A DNA stretch of 23,030 bases from Gemmatimonadota bacterium (lineage in GTDB: Bacteria; Latescibacterota; UBA2968; UBA8231). The stretch is from contig JAPOZF010000452.1 in NCBI GenBank assembly GCA_026706165.1, positions 1 through 23,030 on the forward strand. The letters are read 5' to 3'. Positions 15,765-23,030 of this stretch are shown one piece after another. Position 1 is the first letter of the stretch, and every line of letters starts with the position of its first letter. The translations under genes were made by a program, and so were the position numbers. The notes under the pieces were generated by a model. It searched no databases, was not told where the DNA came from, and was given only the letters and a program-made list of their open reading frames with translations.

Positions 15765-15793
15765 TTGACAGTCAAAAATCAGGGGAGTACTTT
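15765..15793 (+). promoter_or_regulatory. Promoter of the HU gene
   Basis: A consensus -35 TTGACA (15765-15770) is followed after exactly 17 nt by TACTTT (15788-15793), a weak -10 (3 of 6). The expected start near 15800 leaves a leader of about 50 nt. The surrounding 15660-15850 is the most A/T-rich stretch in the window. TTGAC-A-GTCAA (15765-15775) is itself an 11-bp palindrome covering the -35, so a repressor could bind there. Confidence 0.55.
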
Positions 15794-15848
15794 GACGGAA
15801 AGTCTTTAAATCCAACAACTAATGTCAATTTTTACGGGCTGATCCGGC

Positions 15849-16235
15849 ATGGAAAACCAACCTCCATCAGGGGGTCGGCTGTTGTCGACGATTACGAAGA
15901 AGGATCTCGCCCTTCTCGTCAGCCAGAGCACCGGCTGCAAGAAGAATCTGGCGGCCAAAATGGTCGACAGTCTCTTCGTCGCCATGAGGGACAGCCTGAT
16001 CCAGGGGAACCGGATCGAAATCAGGGGTTTCGGCGTTTTCCAGGTCAAGGACACCCGCCCCAAGCCCGCGGCCCGCAACCCCCGGACCGGTGAAATTATC
16101 TACGTCCCCGCCCGCCGCAAGACGCACTTCAAACCCGGCCGGCTCCTCAAGGAAGCCCTGCACCAGACGCGGGAGGGAAACCTCGCTGTCCCGATCGAGG
16201 AGTTCGACGACGACGAAGACGACGACGAGATCTGA
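15849..16235 (+). CDS. HU/IHF family DNA-binding protein with acidic C-terminal tail
   Basis: A 128-residue nucleoid protein of the HU/IHF family, which bends DNA as a dimer. The core is complete: TKKDLALLVSQSTGCKK at the N-terminus, IEIRGFGVFQVKDT at the start of the beta-arm, RNPRTGEIIYVPARRKTHFKPGRLLKEAL at the tip and end, including the RNPRTGE that inserts into DNA. Two additions are seen: about 12 residues before the core and about 22 after it, ending in IEEFDDDEDDDEI. The ATG has no good ribosome site. A TTG at 15882, with a GGGGG run seven bases upstream, would give the usual family N-terminus and is an alternative start. It is monocistronic, between its own promoter and an intrinsic terminator. 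Confidence 0.93.
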   Translation: MENQPPSGGRLLSTITKKDLALLVSQSTGCKKNLAAKMVDSLFVAMRDSLIQGNRIEIRGFGVFQVKDTRPKPAARNPRTGEIIYVPARRKTHFKPGRLLKEALHQTREGNLAVPIEEFDDDEDDDEI

Positions 16236-16261
16236 GCAGCGCAGTCAGGGAAAGGTTCGGG

Positions 16262-16294
16262 CCCCGGTACGGAATTGCCGTACGGGGGTTTTTT
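16262..16294 (+). terminator. Intrinsic terminator of the HU gene
   Basis: CCCCGGTACGG (16262-16272) pairs with CCGTACGGGGG (16278-16288) around the loop AATTG, ten of eleven pairs with one G-G mismatch, and is followed directly by TTTTTT (16289-16294). It lies 26 nt after the HU stop codon. The T-tract overlaps the stop codon of the convergent siroheme gene at 16293-16295. Confidence 0.9.
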
Positions 16295-16961
16295 ATTGCT
16301 TTTCGCCTGCTCCGTCCCCGGGGGAGCTTTCCATCAGGGCGGCGATCCGCTGCCGCCAGTCGGGGGGGATTCCGAGGTTCGCGTCGAGCCTGAAGTCGGC
16401 GGCCAGCGACCGGAGGATCTCCGACCGGCGGCGGCTGTCCGGGAGCGTCTCCCTGAGCCGGGCCCGCAGGCGGCCGAGGCCGTCGAGATAGTCGACAAAC
16501 TCGCTGTCGTCGAAGATCCGCTCGAGGTCCTCGCGCAGGCGGCGGGCGAGGGACGGACTGGCGTTGCTGGTGCTGATGCTCACTCTCAGGTGCCCCGAGG
16601 AGACGAGGGCGGCCATGGCGATGTTGGACTGCGCGGGCCGGTCCCAGGTGTTGATCAGGGACCCCTGGCGACAGGCGAGCTCGTAGACCTGGCGGGCGAG
16701 CTCGGGGTCGTCGGGGACCGTGTTGATGACGAGAAACACCCCGTCGAGATCCGCGGCATCGAAGCGGCGCTCGCGGTGCTCGAACCGCCCCGCGGCCTTC
16801 CATTCCCGGAGGTCTTCGTCGAGACGCGGGCTGACGACGGCGAGCCGCGCCCCGGCGGCGAGCAGCCTCTCCGCTTTGTCGGACGCCTCGGCCCCGCCGC
16901 CGATTACCAGGCAGCGGCGCCCCATGACGTCGATGCCGGCCTGAAAACAGGGATTCAGCAT
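16293..16961 (-). CDS. Precorrin-2 dehydrogenase / siroheme synthase N-terminal domain protein (Met8/CysG-N type)
   Basis: A 222-residue enzyme predicted to oxidise precorrin-2 to sirohydrochlorin with NAD and possibly insert iron, giving siroheme. The NAD-binding loop is CLVIGGGAEASDKAERLLAAGA (from residue 17), followed by LAVVSPRLDE. The middle region has FLVINTVPDDPE and NTWDRP, with D107 at the place of the catalytic aspartate of CysG. The STSNASPSLARRLRE motif (130-144) matches the usual STGGxSPxLAxxLRE. The CysG methyltransferase domain is absent, as in stand-alone SirC/Met8 proteins. ATG 16961 gives the family N-terminus, though the upstream ribosome site is poor. It lies 94 nt downstream of the rhodanese on the same strand, consistent with a sulfur-linked pair. 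The usual hemA neighbour is absent. Confidence 0.87.
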   Translation of the reverse strand: MLNPCFQAGIDVMGRRCLVIGGGAEASDKAERLLAAGARLAVVSPRLDEDLREWKAAGRFEHRERRFDAADLDGVFLVINTVPDDPELARQVYELACRQGSLINTWDRPAQSNIAMAALVSSGHLRVSISTSNASPSLARRLREDLERIFDDSEFVDYLDGLGRLRARLRETLPDSRRRSEILRSLAADFRLDANLGIPPDWRQRIAALMESSPGDGAGEKQ

Positions 16962-17055
16962 TCGGGACCGCCCCCCTGCGCTCGGGAGGCTTGGCACCTG
17001 CGCGCGGGGGTGAGCCTGAGAAAGAGGGCGCGGGAGGGATTCGCGCGCTCCGGCG

Positions 17056-17490
17056 TCATCCCCGCCCACCCTGCAGGTCGGAGTAGTTGCGGCCCTCCTG
17101 CTCCCCCCGGTCGATGGGGAGGCCGCTTTCGAGCCAGCCCTTCTCGATAACCTCGCCGCTGTCGGCGTGAGTTCCGCCGAAGCCGCCGCGGACGTTGGAC
17201 ACGTCGGTGAACCCGGAAGCCGAAAGGATCTCGGCTGCGCGCGCCGAACGCGCTCCCGACTGGCAGCCCAGAAGCAGTCTGTCGCCGCGTTCGAAATTCG
17301 CCTCGACCACCCCGAGAAAGTCCGGGTTGGGCACCATGCCGAACGCCTCGCGGTGCATGATCGGGATGTTGAGGGCTCCCGAGGGGTGCCCGCTGAGGAA
17401 CTCCGGCTCGGAGCGCACGTCGACGTACCGGTATCCCTGCTCCCGCATCAGCTCCAGGGCCTCCGCGGAGTTGATCTCCTTGTAGCTCAT
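17056..17490 (-). CDS. Rhodanese-like sulfurtransferase
   Basis: A 144-residue single-domain rhodanese. YVDVRSEPEFLSGHPSGALNIP (22-43) is the typical first half, and the active loop is CQSGARS with the persulfide-carrying Cys76. SGFTDVSNVRGGFGG and the WLESGLPID segment close the domain, and the tail EGRNYSDLQGGRG resembles that of other small rhodaneses. No signal peptide, so it is cytoplasmic. The start is secure: AGGAGG lies eight bases upstream of the ATG. It precedes the siroheme-synthase-like gene, which suggests sulfur or sulfite metabolism, but rhodaneses act in many pathways and the substrate is not known. It is divergent from the RND operon. Confidence 0.92.
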   Translation of the reverse strand: MSYKEINSAEALELMREQGYRYVDVRSEPEFLSGHPSGALNIPIMHREAFGMVPNPDFLGVVEANFERGDRLLLGCQSGARSARAAEILSASGFTDVSNVRGGFGGTHADSGEVIEKGWLESGLPIDRGEQEGRNYSDLQGGRG

Positions 17491-17627
17491 CGGCTGAACC
17501 TCCTGCCGGCAATTTTGCCCGGGTGAGAACTACCTTGCGCGCAGTCCGCGCACCCTGCCGGGGTTTCCAGTTCGCCGGCATCCCGGTGGAGAGCCGGAAC
17601 AGGCCTTCCAGGGGCGGAGGATGCGGC

Positions 17628-17656
17628 TTGACAGGGTGCACCACAGGCCATTCAAT
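17628..17656 (+). promoter_or_regulatory. Promoter of the RND efflux operon
   Basis: TTGACA (17628-17633) matches the -35 consensus fully. After 17 nt comes TTCAAT (17651-17656), four of six for the -10. Transcription would start near 17663, which would exclude an ATG at 17655 and favour the ATG at 17679. The leader would then be only about 16 nt, without an evident ribosome site. Confidence 0.45.
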
Positions 17657-17678
17657 GACCTTCTTATACTTTCCAGTA

Positions 17679-18890
17679 ATGTATTATTTCCAGCAACATA
17701 GACAATTTCCGCGGAGGCTGGCGCCGCTGCTGGTGCGGGCGTTTCCGGGAATCCTCGCCGCGGCCTTCTGGGCAGGGGGCTGCCAGTTCCTCGGCGGGGA
17801 TTCCGAAGCGGACGGCAGCGCCAGGACCGACTCGACCGCAGCCGACTCGACGGCCGCCGATTCGACCGCGGCGGCGGACACCAGCCGGGCCGATACCGCC
17901 CGGATCGACGCGGTGCCGGTGGAGACCGCCCTGTCGACCATCGGCGACATCTCCTCCTTCCTGCTGTTCAGCTCGACCGTGGAGACCGAGGCGGCGGTGG
18001 AGATACACCCGGAGGTCAGCGGCCTGGTGGAGGTCGTCGCCGTCGAGGAAGGGGACCATGTCGCCGCCGGCGACACCCTGGTGAAGCTCGACGCCGACCA
18101 GGCCCGCCTGGACGACCGCGAAAGCGCCATGGAGCTGCGCCACCTCGAGATGGGGTACAAACGCACCCAGGAGATGTTCCGCCGCGGCCTGATCGCCCCC
18201 CAGGACCACGAGGACAGGCTCTTTCACCTCGATGAAGCCCGGCTGAAAGTCGAGAAGGCCCGCCTGGCCCTGGAAAACACGGTGATCCGGGCCCCGTTCG
18301 CCGGCGTTATCACGACCAGGCAGGTGCAGGTGGGGGCCCGCGTCGCCCCCGGGGACAAGCTGTTCGACCTCGTAAAGATCGACGACATGATCGCCCGGGT
18401 GTACGTGCCGGGGCGGTACCTGACCCGGGTGGAGGTCGGACAGAGGGCGGTGGTGGTCTCCGACTTTCTCCAGGGCATGGAGTTCGAGGGGTACGTCAAG
18501 CGCATCAGCCCGGTCGTCGACCCCAAGAGCGGGACCTTCAAGGTCACCGTCGGGCTGCGGGACCGCTGGGAGCACCTGCGGCCGGGGGTCTTCGTCAACG
18601 TCCGCGTCGTCACCGACACCCACACCGACGCCGTCCTGCTGCCCAAGCAGGCGGTCGTCTACGACGGCGGCGAGCGCTACGTCTTCGTCGTCGAGGACAG
18701 CACCGCGTCGCGGGTCAGCCTCGACGCCGGGTACGAGAACAGCCGCTTCATCGAGGCCCTGTCCGGCATCGCCGCCGGCGCCCCCGTCATCGTCATCGGT
18801 CAGGCCGGCCTGAAGGACAAGGCCCGCGTAAAGGTGGTCAGCGAACACCGGGCGGATCCCGAACCTCGACCCGCCAGCGGCCGGGGATAG
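17679..18890 (+). CDS. RND efflux periplasmic adaptor (membrane fusion protein) lipoprotein
   Basis: A 403-residue adaptor that links an inner-membrane RND pump to an outer-membrane channel. With start 17679 there is RR/R-rich n-region, a hydrophobic stretch and WAGGC with C35 as probable lipidated cysteine. A low-complexity linker with DSTAA repeats (51-67) follows. Then come the lipoyl half-motif VSGLVEVVAVEEGDHVAAGDTLVKLD, a short alpha-hairpin (ARLDDRESAMELRH to ARLKVEKARLALENT), the second lipoyl half IRAPFAGVITTRQVQVGARVAPGD and the beta-barrel/proximal domains with LRPGVFVNVRV and AVLLPKQAVVYDGGERYVFVV. An in-frame ATG at 17655 and a GTG at 17733 are other possible starts. The stop is four bases from the ATG of the permease. 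Confidence 0.92.
   Translation: MYYFQQHRQFPRRLAPLLVRAFPGILAAAFWAGGCQFLGGDSEADGSARTDSTAADSTAADSTAAADTSRADTARIDAVPVETALSTIGDISSFLLFSSTVETEAAVEIHPEVSGLVEVVAVEEGDHVAAGDTLVKLDADQARLDDRESAMELRHLEMGYKRTQEMFRRGLIAPQDHEDRLFHLDEARLKVEKARLALENTVIRAPFAGVITTRQVQVGARVAPGDKLFDLVKIDDMIARVYVPGRYLTRVEVGQRAVVVSDFLQGMEFEGYVKRISPVVDPKSGTFKVTVGLRDRWEHLRPGVFVNVRVVTDTHTDAVLLPKQAVVYDGGERYVFVVEDSTASRVSLDAGYENSRFIEALSGIAAGAPVIVIGQAGLKDKARVKVVSEHRADPEPRPASGRG
17829..17879 (+). repeat. In-frame DSTAA-type repeats in the adaptor linker
   Basis: Three consecutive 15-bp units encode DSTAA, DSTAA and DSTAA, followed by degenerate copies (ADTSR, ADTAR). The nucleotide copies differ at wobble positions, so the repeat is not a very recent expansion. 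It encodes a flexible linker between the lipid anchor and the first lipoyl domain. Confidence 0.8.
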
Positions 18891-18894
18891 GGCC

Positions 18895-21800
18895 ATGGCC
18901 GGCCCCGGGCCCACTCGCAGCTTCAGCACCCGTTTCGCCGTCACGACGCAGCGGCCCGTCGCGATCCTGATGATCGTCACCGCGGTCTGCGTGTTCGGCT
19001 GGGTCTCCTACCAGCGCCTGTCCCTCGACCTGATGCCGGACATAGCCTACCCGGCGATCACGGTGCGCACCGAGTACCCCGGCACCGCCCCGGAAGAGGT
19101 GGAATCGCTGGTGTCGCGCCCGCTGGAGCAGGAGCTCGGCATCGTCCGCCAGCTCGTCCGCATCAGCTCGATCAGCAAGGCGGGGCAGTCCGACGTCGTC
19201 CTCGAGTTCGAGTGGGACACCGACATGGACGCCGCCTCCCAGAGCATCCGCGAAAAATCGGACCGCCTGCGGCTGCCCGAGGATGCGGAAAAGCCGCTGC
19301 TGCTGAGGTACGACCCCTCCCTCGACCCGATCATCCGCCTGGGGCTGCACGGGCCGCAGACGATGTTCGAGCTGCGCCGCCTCGCCGACCGCGAGATCAA
19401 GCGCGAGCTGGAGGCGATCCCGGGGGTCGCCGCCGTCAAGGTGAAGGGCGGCCTCGAAGAGCAGATCCACGTCGACCTCAACGAGCAGCGGATCAGCCTG
19501 ATGGGGCTGGACGTCTCGGCGATCAACCGGGCCCTCGACCAGGCCAACGTCAACCTGCCGGGCGGGCAGATGCGCGAGGGGCTGACCTGGTACCTCGTGC
19601 GCACGATCAACGAGTTCCAGACGGTCGACGAGATCCGCCGCCTGATCGTGGCGGAAAAGGAGGGAGCCGAGATCCGCCTCGGCGACGTCGCCGCCGTGCA
19701 CCGGTCGTCCAAGGACCGCGAGGTCCTCACCCGGGTCGACGGCAGCGAGAGCGTCGAGATCGAGATCTACAAGGAGGCGGACGCCAACATCGTCGCGGTC
19801 GCGCAAAGGGTGATCAACCGCATCCACGGGCTGCCGGAGCAGCAGCAGTACGTCGCCCGCCTGCGGGAGGAGGAGAGGGCGCGGGAGGCGGCGGCGGACA
19901 CCAGCGCTGTCGAAAGCGGAGAAGCCGCCGCGGAGGATGAAGAAGCGAAAGGTACCGGGGAGGGAGGAGAAGACAGGGAGGAGGCCCTCGAGGAGCAGAA
20001 GCGCGCCGAGGCGGTGAAGACCCTCGAGCACCTGCGCATGACGGACTTCATCAGCCACCTGCTGCCGGAGGAGATGGAGATCGAGGTGCTGTCGGACCAG
20101 TCGGTGTTCATCGTCGACGCCATCGACGAGGTGCGGAAGAGCGCCCTCATCGGCGGCGCCCTGGCGATCTTCGTGCTGCTGGCGTTTCTGAGGAACGTCC
20201 TGCACACGCTGATCGTCGGCGTCACCATTCCGGTCTCGATCGCGGCGACCTTCGCGCCGATGTACCTGTTCGACGTGTCGATGAACATCATGTCGCTCGG
20301 GGGCCTGGCCCTCGGCATCGGGATGCTCGTCGACAACTCCATCGTCGTCCTCGAGAGCATTTTCCGCTGCCGCGAGGAGGGGGACGACCTGGTGCGGGCA
20401 ACGATCCGCGGCACCGGTGAGGTCGGGGCCGCGGTCTTCGCATCCACCCTGACGACGATCGCCGTCTTCTTCCCCATCGTCTTCGTCGAGGGGGTCGCCG
20501 GGCAGGTGTTCGGCGACATGGCGCTCACCGTGGTCTTTTCCCTGCTCGCCTCGCTGCTGGCCGCCCTCTACTTCATACCGATGCTGGCGTCGCGCCGCCT
20601 GCAGCAGGGGGGCGCAGACGGTTCCCCGCTCGCCGCCGGCGACTTCCTGAGGCTGGCGGCGTTCGCCCGGGCGCGCGCGGCGGCGGCGCCCGGCCCGCCG
20701 CGCGAGAGGGCGGTGCAGGCCGCCCTGGTCCTGCCGCAGCTGCTGCTCGACCTGGCGCTGCGGATTCCGCTGGCTGTCGGGGCCCTGGCTGCCGCGGTCC
20801 TGAAGGGAGCGGCCGTTCTGCTCTTCGAGGCGCTCTGGATCCTGCTGAAGCCGGCGGAGATTTTCCGGATCCGGCCGCAGCGCACCCTGCAGGCATCGTT
20901 CGCCGACTGGGCCCGGGAGAGCCGCATCGGCCCCTGGCAGCCGTTCGAGCGCATCTGGCCGAACCTGCTGGGGTACGATTCTCCGGGAGCCCTGGCCGCC
21001 GACGCCGCCCGCCTGTCGGGATGGATGTGGACGGCGGAGGGCAGCGCCGGCCGCCGCGTTCTCCGGCGCCTGGTCCGCGCCCTCCCCGGGGCGGCGGCCT
21101 TCCTGTTCCTGCTGGTCCGCTTCCTCTTCCACACGCTGCTGCGCACCGCCGGCATCCTCCTGCAGGTGGCGCTGCTGCTCGCCGTGCTGGCCGTTCTCGG
21201 CGCGGCGACCGCCGCCGGCGTTCTGCTCGCCCCGGTCTTCGCGCCGATCCTGTTCCTGTGCCGGCGGGCGATCGGCCTGGCGCTGCGGGTTTACCCGGTG
21301 CTGCTCGAGTCGGCGCTGCGCCAACGCTACCTCGTGATCGCGGCGGCGGCGGCCTGCTTCTGGCTCTGCTGGTCGGGGCTCGTCCCGCGGCTGGGGACCG
21401 AGCTGATTCCGCAGGTCCACCAGGGGGAGTTCAACCTCGAGGCGGCGCTGCCGGTCGGCACCCCCCTGTGGCGGACCGCGGAGGTGGTGCGCGAGATCGA
21501 GGATGCCGCCCTCAAGCAGCCTGGGGTCGAGCGGGTGGCGACCGCGGTGGGCACCGACAGGTCGGCGTCGTCGAGGGCGGACGAGGGGGAGCACACCGCC
21601 AGGCTGACCGTGAAGATGGTGCCGGGCGCGACCCCGGTTGAGGAGGAGGAGCTGATCGCCAGCCTGCGCCGCGAGCTGGCCGATCTCCCCGAGGTGGAGA
21701 TCGAGGTCGCGTTCCCGACGCTGTTCAGCTTCAAGACCCCGGTCGAGGTCGAGGTTCACGGCGACGACCTGCAGCAGCTGCGGCAGGTGAGCCGGGAGAC

Positions 21801-22794
21801 GGAGACCCTGATGGCCGGCCTGGCCGGCCTCGCCGACGTCAGGTCGACCCTGCAGTCCGGGCACCCGGAGCTGCAGATCAGGTACGACCGCGAGCGCCTC
21901 GCCGAATACGGACTCGACCTGCGCCAGGTCGCCGAGCTGGTGCGCAACAAGGTGAGAGGCCGGGTGGCGACCGATTTCCGCGAGCGGGAGCGCAACATCG
22001 ACGTGCTGGTGCGCCTGCGGGAAGCTGACCGTCTCAGCGTCGAGGAGCTGAGGCGGCTGGTGGTCAATCCCGGAGGGGAGGTGCCGATCGCGCTGGCCTC
22101 GGTGGCCTCGATCTCGATCGCCGAGGGGCCGAGCGAAATCCGCCGCATCGATCAGCAGCGGGCCGCCCTGGTCACCGCCAACACCAAGGGGATCGACCTG
22201 GGCTCGGCCTCCCGGAGTATCGAGCAGGCGCTGCGCAGCCACCCCTTCCCGGACGGGTTCGGCTTCCTGATCAGCGGCCAGAACCAGGAGATGGAGACCT
22301 CCCTCGACAGCCTGCTGTTCGCCCTCGCCCTCGCCCTCTTCCTCGTGTACGTCGTCATGGCGAGCCAGTTCGAATCGCTGCTGCACCCGCTGGTGATCAT
22401 GTTCACGGTGCCGCTGGCCCTGATCGGGGTGGTCGCAGTCCTGGTCTGGCAGCAGATCCCCCTGAGCGTCGTCGTCTTCATCGGCATGATCATGCTGGCC
22501 GGAATCGTCGTCAACAACGCCATAGTGCTGGTCGACTACATCAACACCCTGCGGCGCGGCGGCATGGAGAAGGGCGAGGCCATCGTGCGCGCCGGGTCGG
22601 TGCGCCTGCGCCCGATTCTGATGACGACCCTGACGACGGTTCTCGGCCTGGCGCCGATGGCGCTGGGGTTCGGCGACGGCGCCGAGATCCGCACCCCGAT
22701 GGCGGTCACCGTGATCGCCGGGCTGATGAGCTCGACGTTCCTCACCCTCGTGGTCATTCCGACGGTCTACGCGGCCGTCGACAGGGGCAGATGA
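18895..22794 (+). CDS. RND efflux permease with two large insertions
   Basis: A 1299-residue proton-driven RND transporter; the family is usually about 1020-1070 residues. Segment TM1 lies at about 21-38, followed by LDLMPDIAYPAITVRTEYPG, the PN1 porter start. The proton-relay region GLALGIGMLVDNSIVVLESI has D480. The second half starts LGTELIPQVHQGEFNLEAALPVGTP and ends with the TM8-TM12 block (VVMASQFESLLHPL, VNNAIVLVDYINTLRRGG, RLRPILMTTLTTVLGLAPMALG). Two insertions are seen: a charged stretch at about 324-377, and a membrane-rich stretch at about 570-800 between TM6 and TM7. Both are described under findings. The ATG follows the adaptor stop by four bases. Drug, lipid or metal substrate cannot be told from sequence. 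Confidence 0.93.
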   Translation: MAGPGPTRSFSTRFAVTTQRPVAILMIVTAVCVFGWVSYQRLSLDLMPDIAYPAITVRTEYPGTAPEEVESLVSRPLEQELGIVRQLVRISSISKAGQSDVVLEFEWDTDMDAASQSIREKSDRLRLPEDAEKPLLLRYDPSLDPIIRLGLHGPQTMFELRRLADREIKRELEAIPGVAAVKVKGGLEEQIHVDLNEQRISLMGLDVSAINRALDQANVNLPGGQMREGLTWYLVRTINEFQTVDEIRRLIVAEKEGAEIRLGDVAAVHRSSKDREVLTRVDGSESVEIEIYKEADANIVAVAQRVINRIHGLPEQQQYVARLREEERAREAAADTSAVESGEAAAEDEEAKGTGEGGEDREEALEEQKRAEAVKTLEHLRMTDFISHLLPEEMEIEVLSDQSVFIVDAIDEVRKSALIGGALAIFVLLAFLRNVLHTLIVGVTIPVSIAATFAPMYLFDVSMNIMSLGGLALGIGMLVDNSIVVLESIFRCREEGDDLVRATIRGTGEVGAAVFASTLTTIAVFFPIVFVEGVAGQVFGDMALTVVFSLLASLLAALYFIPMLASRRLQQGGADGSPLAAGDFLRLAAFARARAAAAPGPPRERAVQAALVLPQLLLDLALRIPLAVGALAAAVLKGAAVLLFEALWILLKPAEIFRIRPQRTLQASFADWARESRIGPWQPFERIWPNLLGYDSPGALAADAARLSGWMWTAEGSAGRRVLRRLVRALPGAAAFLFLLVRFLFHTLLRTAGILLQVALLLAVLAVLGAATAAGVLLAPVFAPILFLCRRAIGLALRVYPVLLESALRQRYLVIAAAAACFWLCWSGLVPRLGTELIPQVHQGEFNLEAALPVGTPLWRTAEVVREIEDAALKQPGVERVATAVGTDRSASSRADEGEHTARLTVKMVPGATPVEEEELIASLRRELADLPEVEIEVAFPTLFSFKTPVEVEVHGDDLQQLRQVSRETETLMAGLAGLADVRSTLQSGHPELQIRYDRERLAEYGLDLRQVAELVRNKVRGRVATDFRERERNIDVLVRLREADRLSVEELRRLVVNPGGEVPIALASVASISIAEGPSEIRRIDQQRAALVTANTKGIDLGSASRSIEQALRSHPFPDGFGFLISGQNQEMETSLDSLLFALALALFLVYVVMASQFESLLHPLVIMFTVPLALIGVVAVLVWQQIPLSVVVFIGMIMLAGIVVNNAIVLVDYINTLRRGGMEKGEAIVRAGSVRLRPILMTTLTTVLGLAPMALGFGDGAEIRTPMAVTVIAGLMSSTFLTLVVIPTVYAAVDRGR

Positions 22795-23030
22795 AAGAGA
22801 CGCACCGGCACCTGATCCCGCGGCTCAGCGTCACCCGGCCGGTGACGGTCGTGATGATCCTCCTGGCGCTGCTGGTGGTCGGCTCGATCGCCTACGTGCG
22901 CACCCCCCTGAGCCTGGCTCCCGAGGGGTTCGAGGAGCGCTGGCTGGGGATGTGGATCGAATACCCGAACGCCGGACCGATCGAGGTGGAGCAGAAGATC
23001 GCCCGCAAGGTCGAGGAGGCCCTGGCGACG
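22791..23030 (+). CDS. Second RND efflux permease (5' end only, cut by window edge)
   Basis: Eighty codons are visible. The start, IPRLSVTRPVTVVMILLALLVVGSIAYVRTPL, is a typical RND N-terminus with TM1 at about 15-33, followed by WLGMWIEYPNAGPIEVEQKIARKVEEAL, the beginning of the first porter domain (compare PGTAPEEVE in the preceding gene). The ATG overlaps the stop of the first permease (ATGA) and has AGGGG upstream, so it is coupled. In place of the usual 'MPDI/LPEV' after TM1 it has LAPEGFEERWLG, a divergent first loop. The operon thus carries an adaptor and two tandem permeases, which could form a hetero-complex as in MdtBC. Confidence 0.88.
   Translation, partial: MKETHRHLIPRLSVTRPVTVVMILLALLVVGSIAYVRTPLSLAPEGFEERWLGMWIEYPNAGPIEVEQKIARKVEEALAT

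Noticed and set aside
15585..15818. N-terminal extension of the UbiA protein up to 15818
   Set aside because: The extra 78 residues come from the A/T-rich promoter region of the HU gene, lack hydrophobic or conserved segments, and the family N-terminus starts at MPMTAEL or MTAEL.
18838..22386. Very long open frame on the minus strand (about 1180 codons) opposite the RND permease
   Set aside because: Its translation is a Gln/Arg/Asp/His-rich low-complexity product with no domain, while the plus strand encodes an unmistakable RND pump. It is a mirror frame produced by high GC at third positions.

Overview
The window is 23 kb of high-GC, densely coded bacterial chromosome with GTG starts and 1-16 nt gene overlaps. 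Futalosine-route menaquinone genes, a UbiA enzyme with archaeal DGGGP-synthase motifs, several sugar-phosphate isomerase-like TIM barrels, a PQQ-type lipoprotein dehydrogenase and tandem RND permeases suggest an uncultured FCB/Gemmatimonadota/Latescibacterota-like bacterium. This placement is an inference; there is no rRNA in the window to confirm it.

Layout. (1) 1-1539 (-): polyphosphate kinase ppk, cut by the window edge, preceded by an 18-bp direct repeat. (2) 1639-3639 (-): a TIM-barrel isomerase and a medium-chain dehydrogenase, read from a promoter near 3700. (3) 3757-7992 (+): a tightly coupled four-gene operon of D-2-hydroxyacid dehydrogenase, TIM-barrel isomerase, GT4 glycosyltransferase and sorbosone/glucose dehydrogenase lipoprotein. 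It is divergent from block 2 and shares a palindromic -10 region with it. (4) 7997-9085 (-): a DUF4432 aldose-epimerase-like protein. (5) 9380-10932 (+): mqnB-mqnD. (6) 11187-12212 (+): an FAH-fold, AraD1-like sugar-acid enzyme. (7) 12407-15584 (-): a UbiA prenyltransferase, hisS and a third TIM-barrel gene that carries a one-base frameshift. (8) 15849-16235 (+): an HU/IHF protein with an acidic tail, a strong promoter and an intrinsic terminator. (9) 16293-17490 (-): rhodanese and siroheme-synthase N-domain protein. (10) 17679-23030 (+): an RND efflux operon with a lipoprotein adaptor, an oversized permease of 1299 aa and the start of a second permease.

Blocks 2, 3, 4, 6 and the third TIM barrel look like a scattered sugar or sugar-acid catabolic neighbourhood: periplasmic oxidation, epimerisation/isomerisation, NAD-linked oxidation and 2-keto-3-deoxy acid turnover. 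No transporter or regulator is present, so the substrate is unknown. The remaining genes serve housekeeping: polyphosphate, menaquinone, membrane lipid or quinone prenylation, tRNA charging, nucleoid, siroheme/sulfur and efflux.

No tRNA, rRNA, CRISPR array, insertion sequence or phage gene was seen. No wholly new system is evident. The points most worth a second look are the inserted membrane region in the RND permease, the bacterial DGGGP-synthase-like enzyme, the frameshifted isomerase, the possible Pho-type repeats before ppk and the shared divergent promoter.
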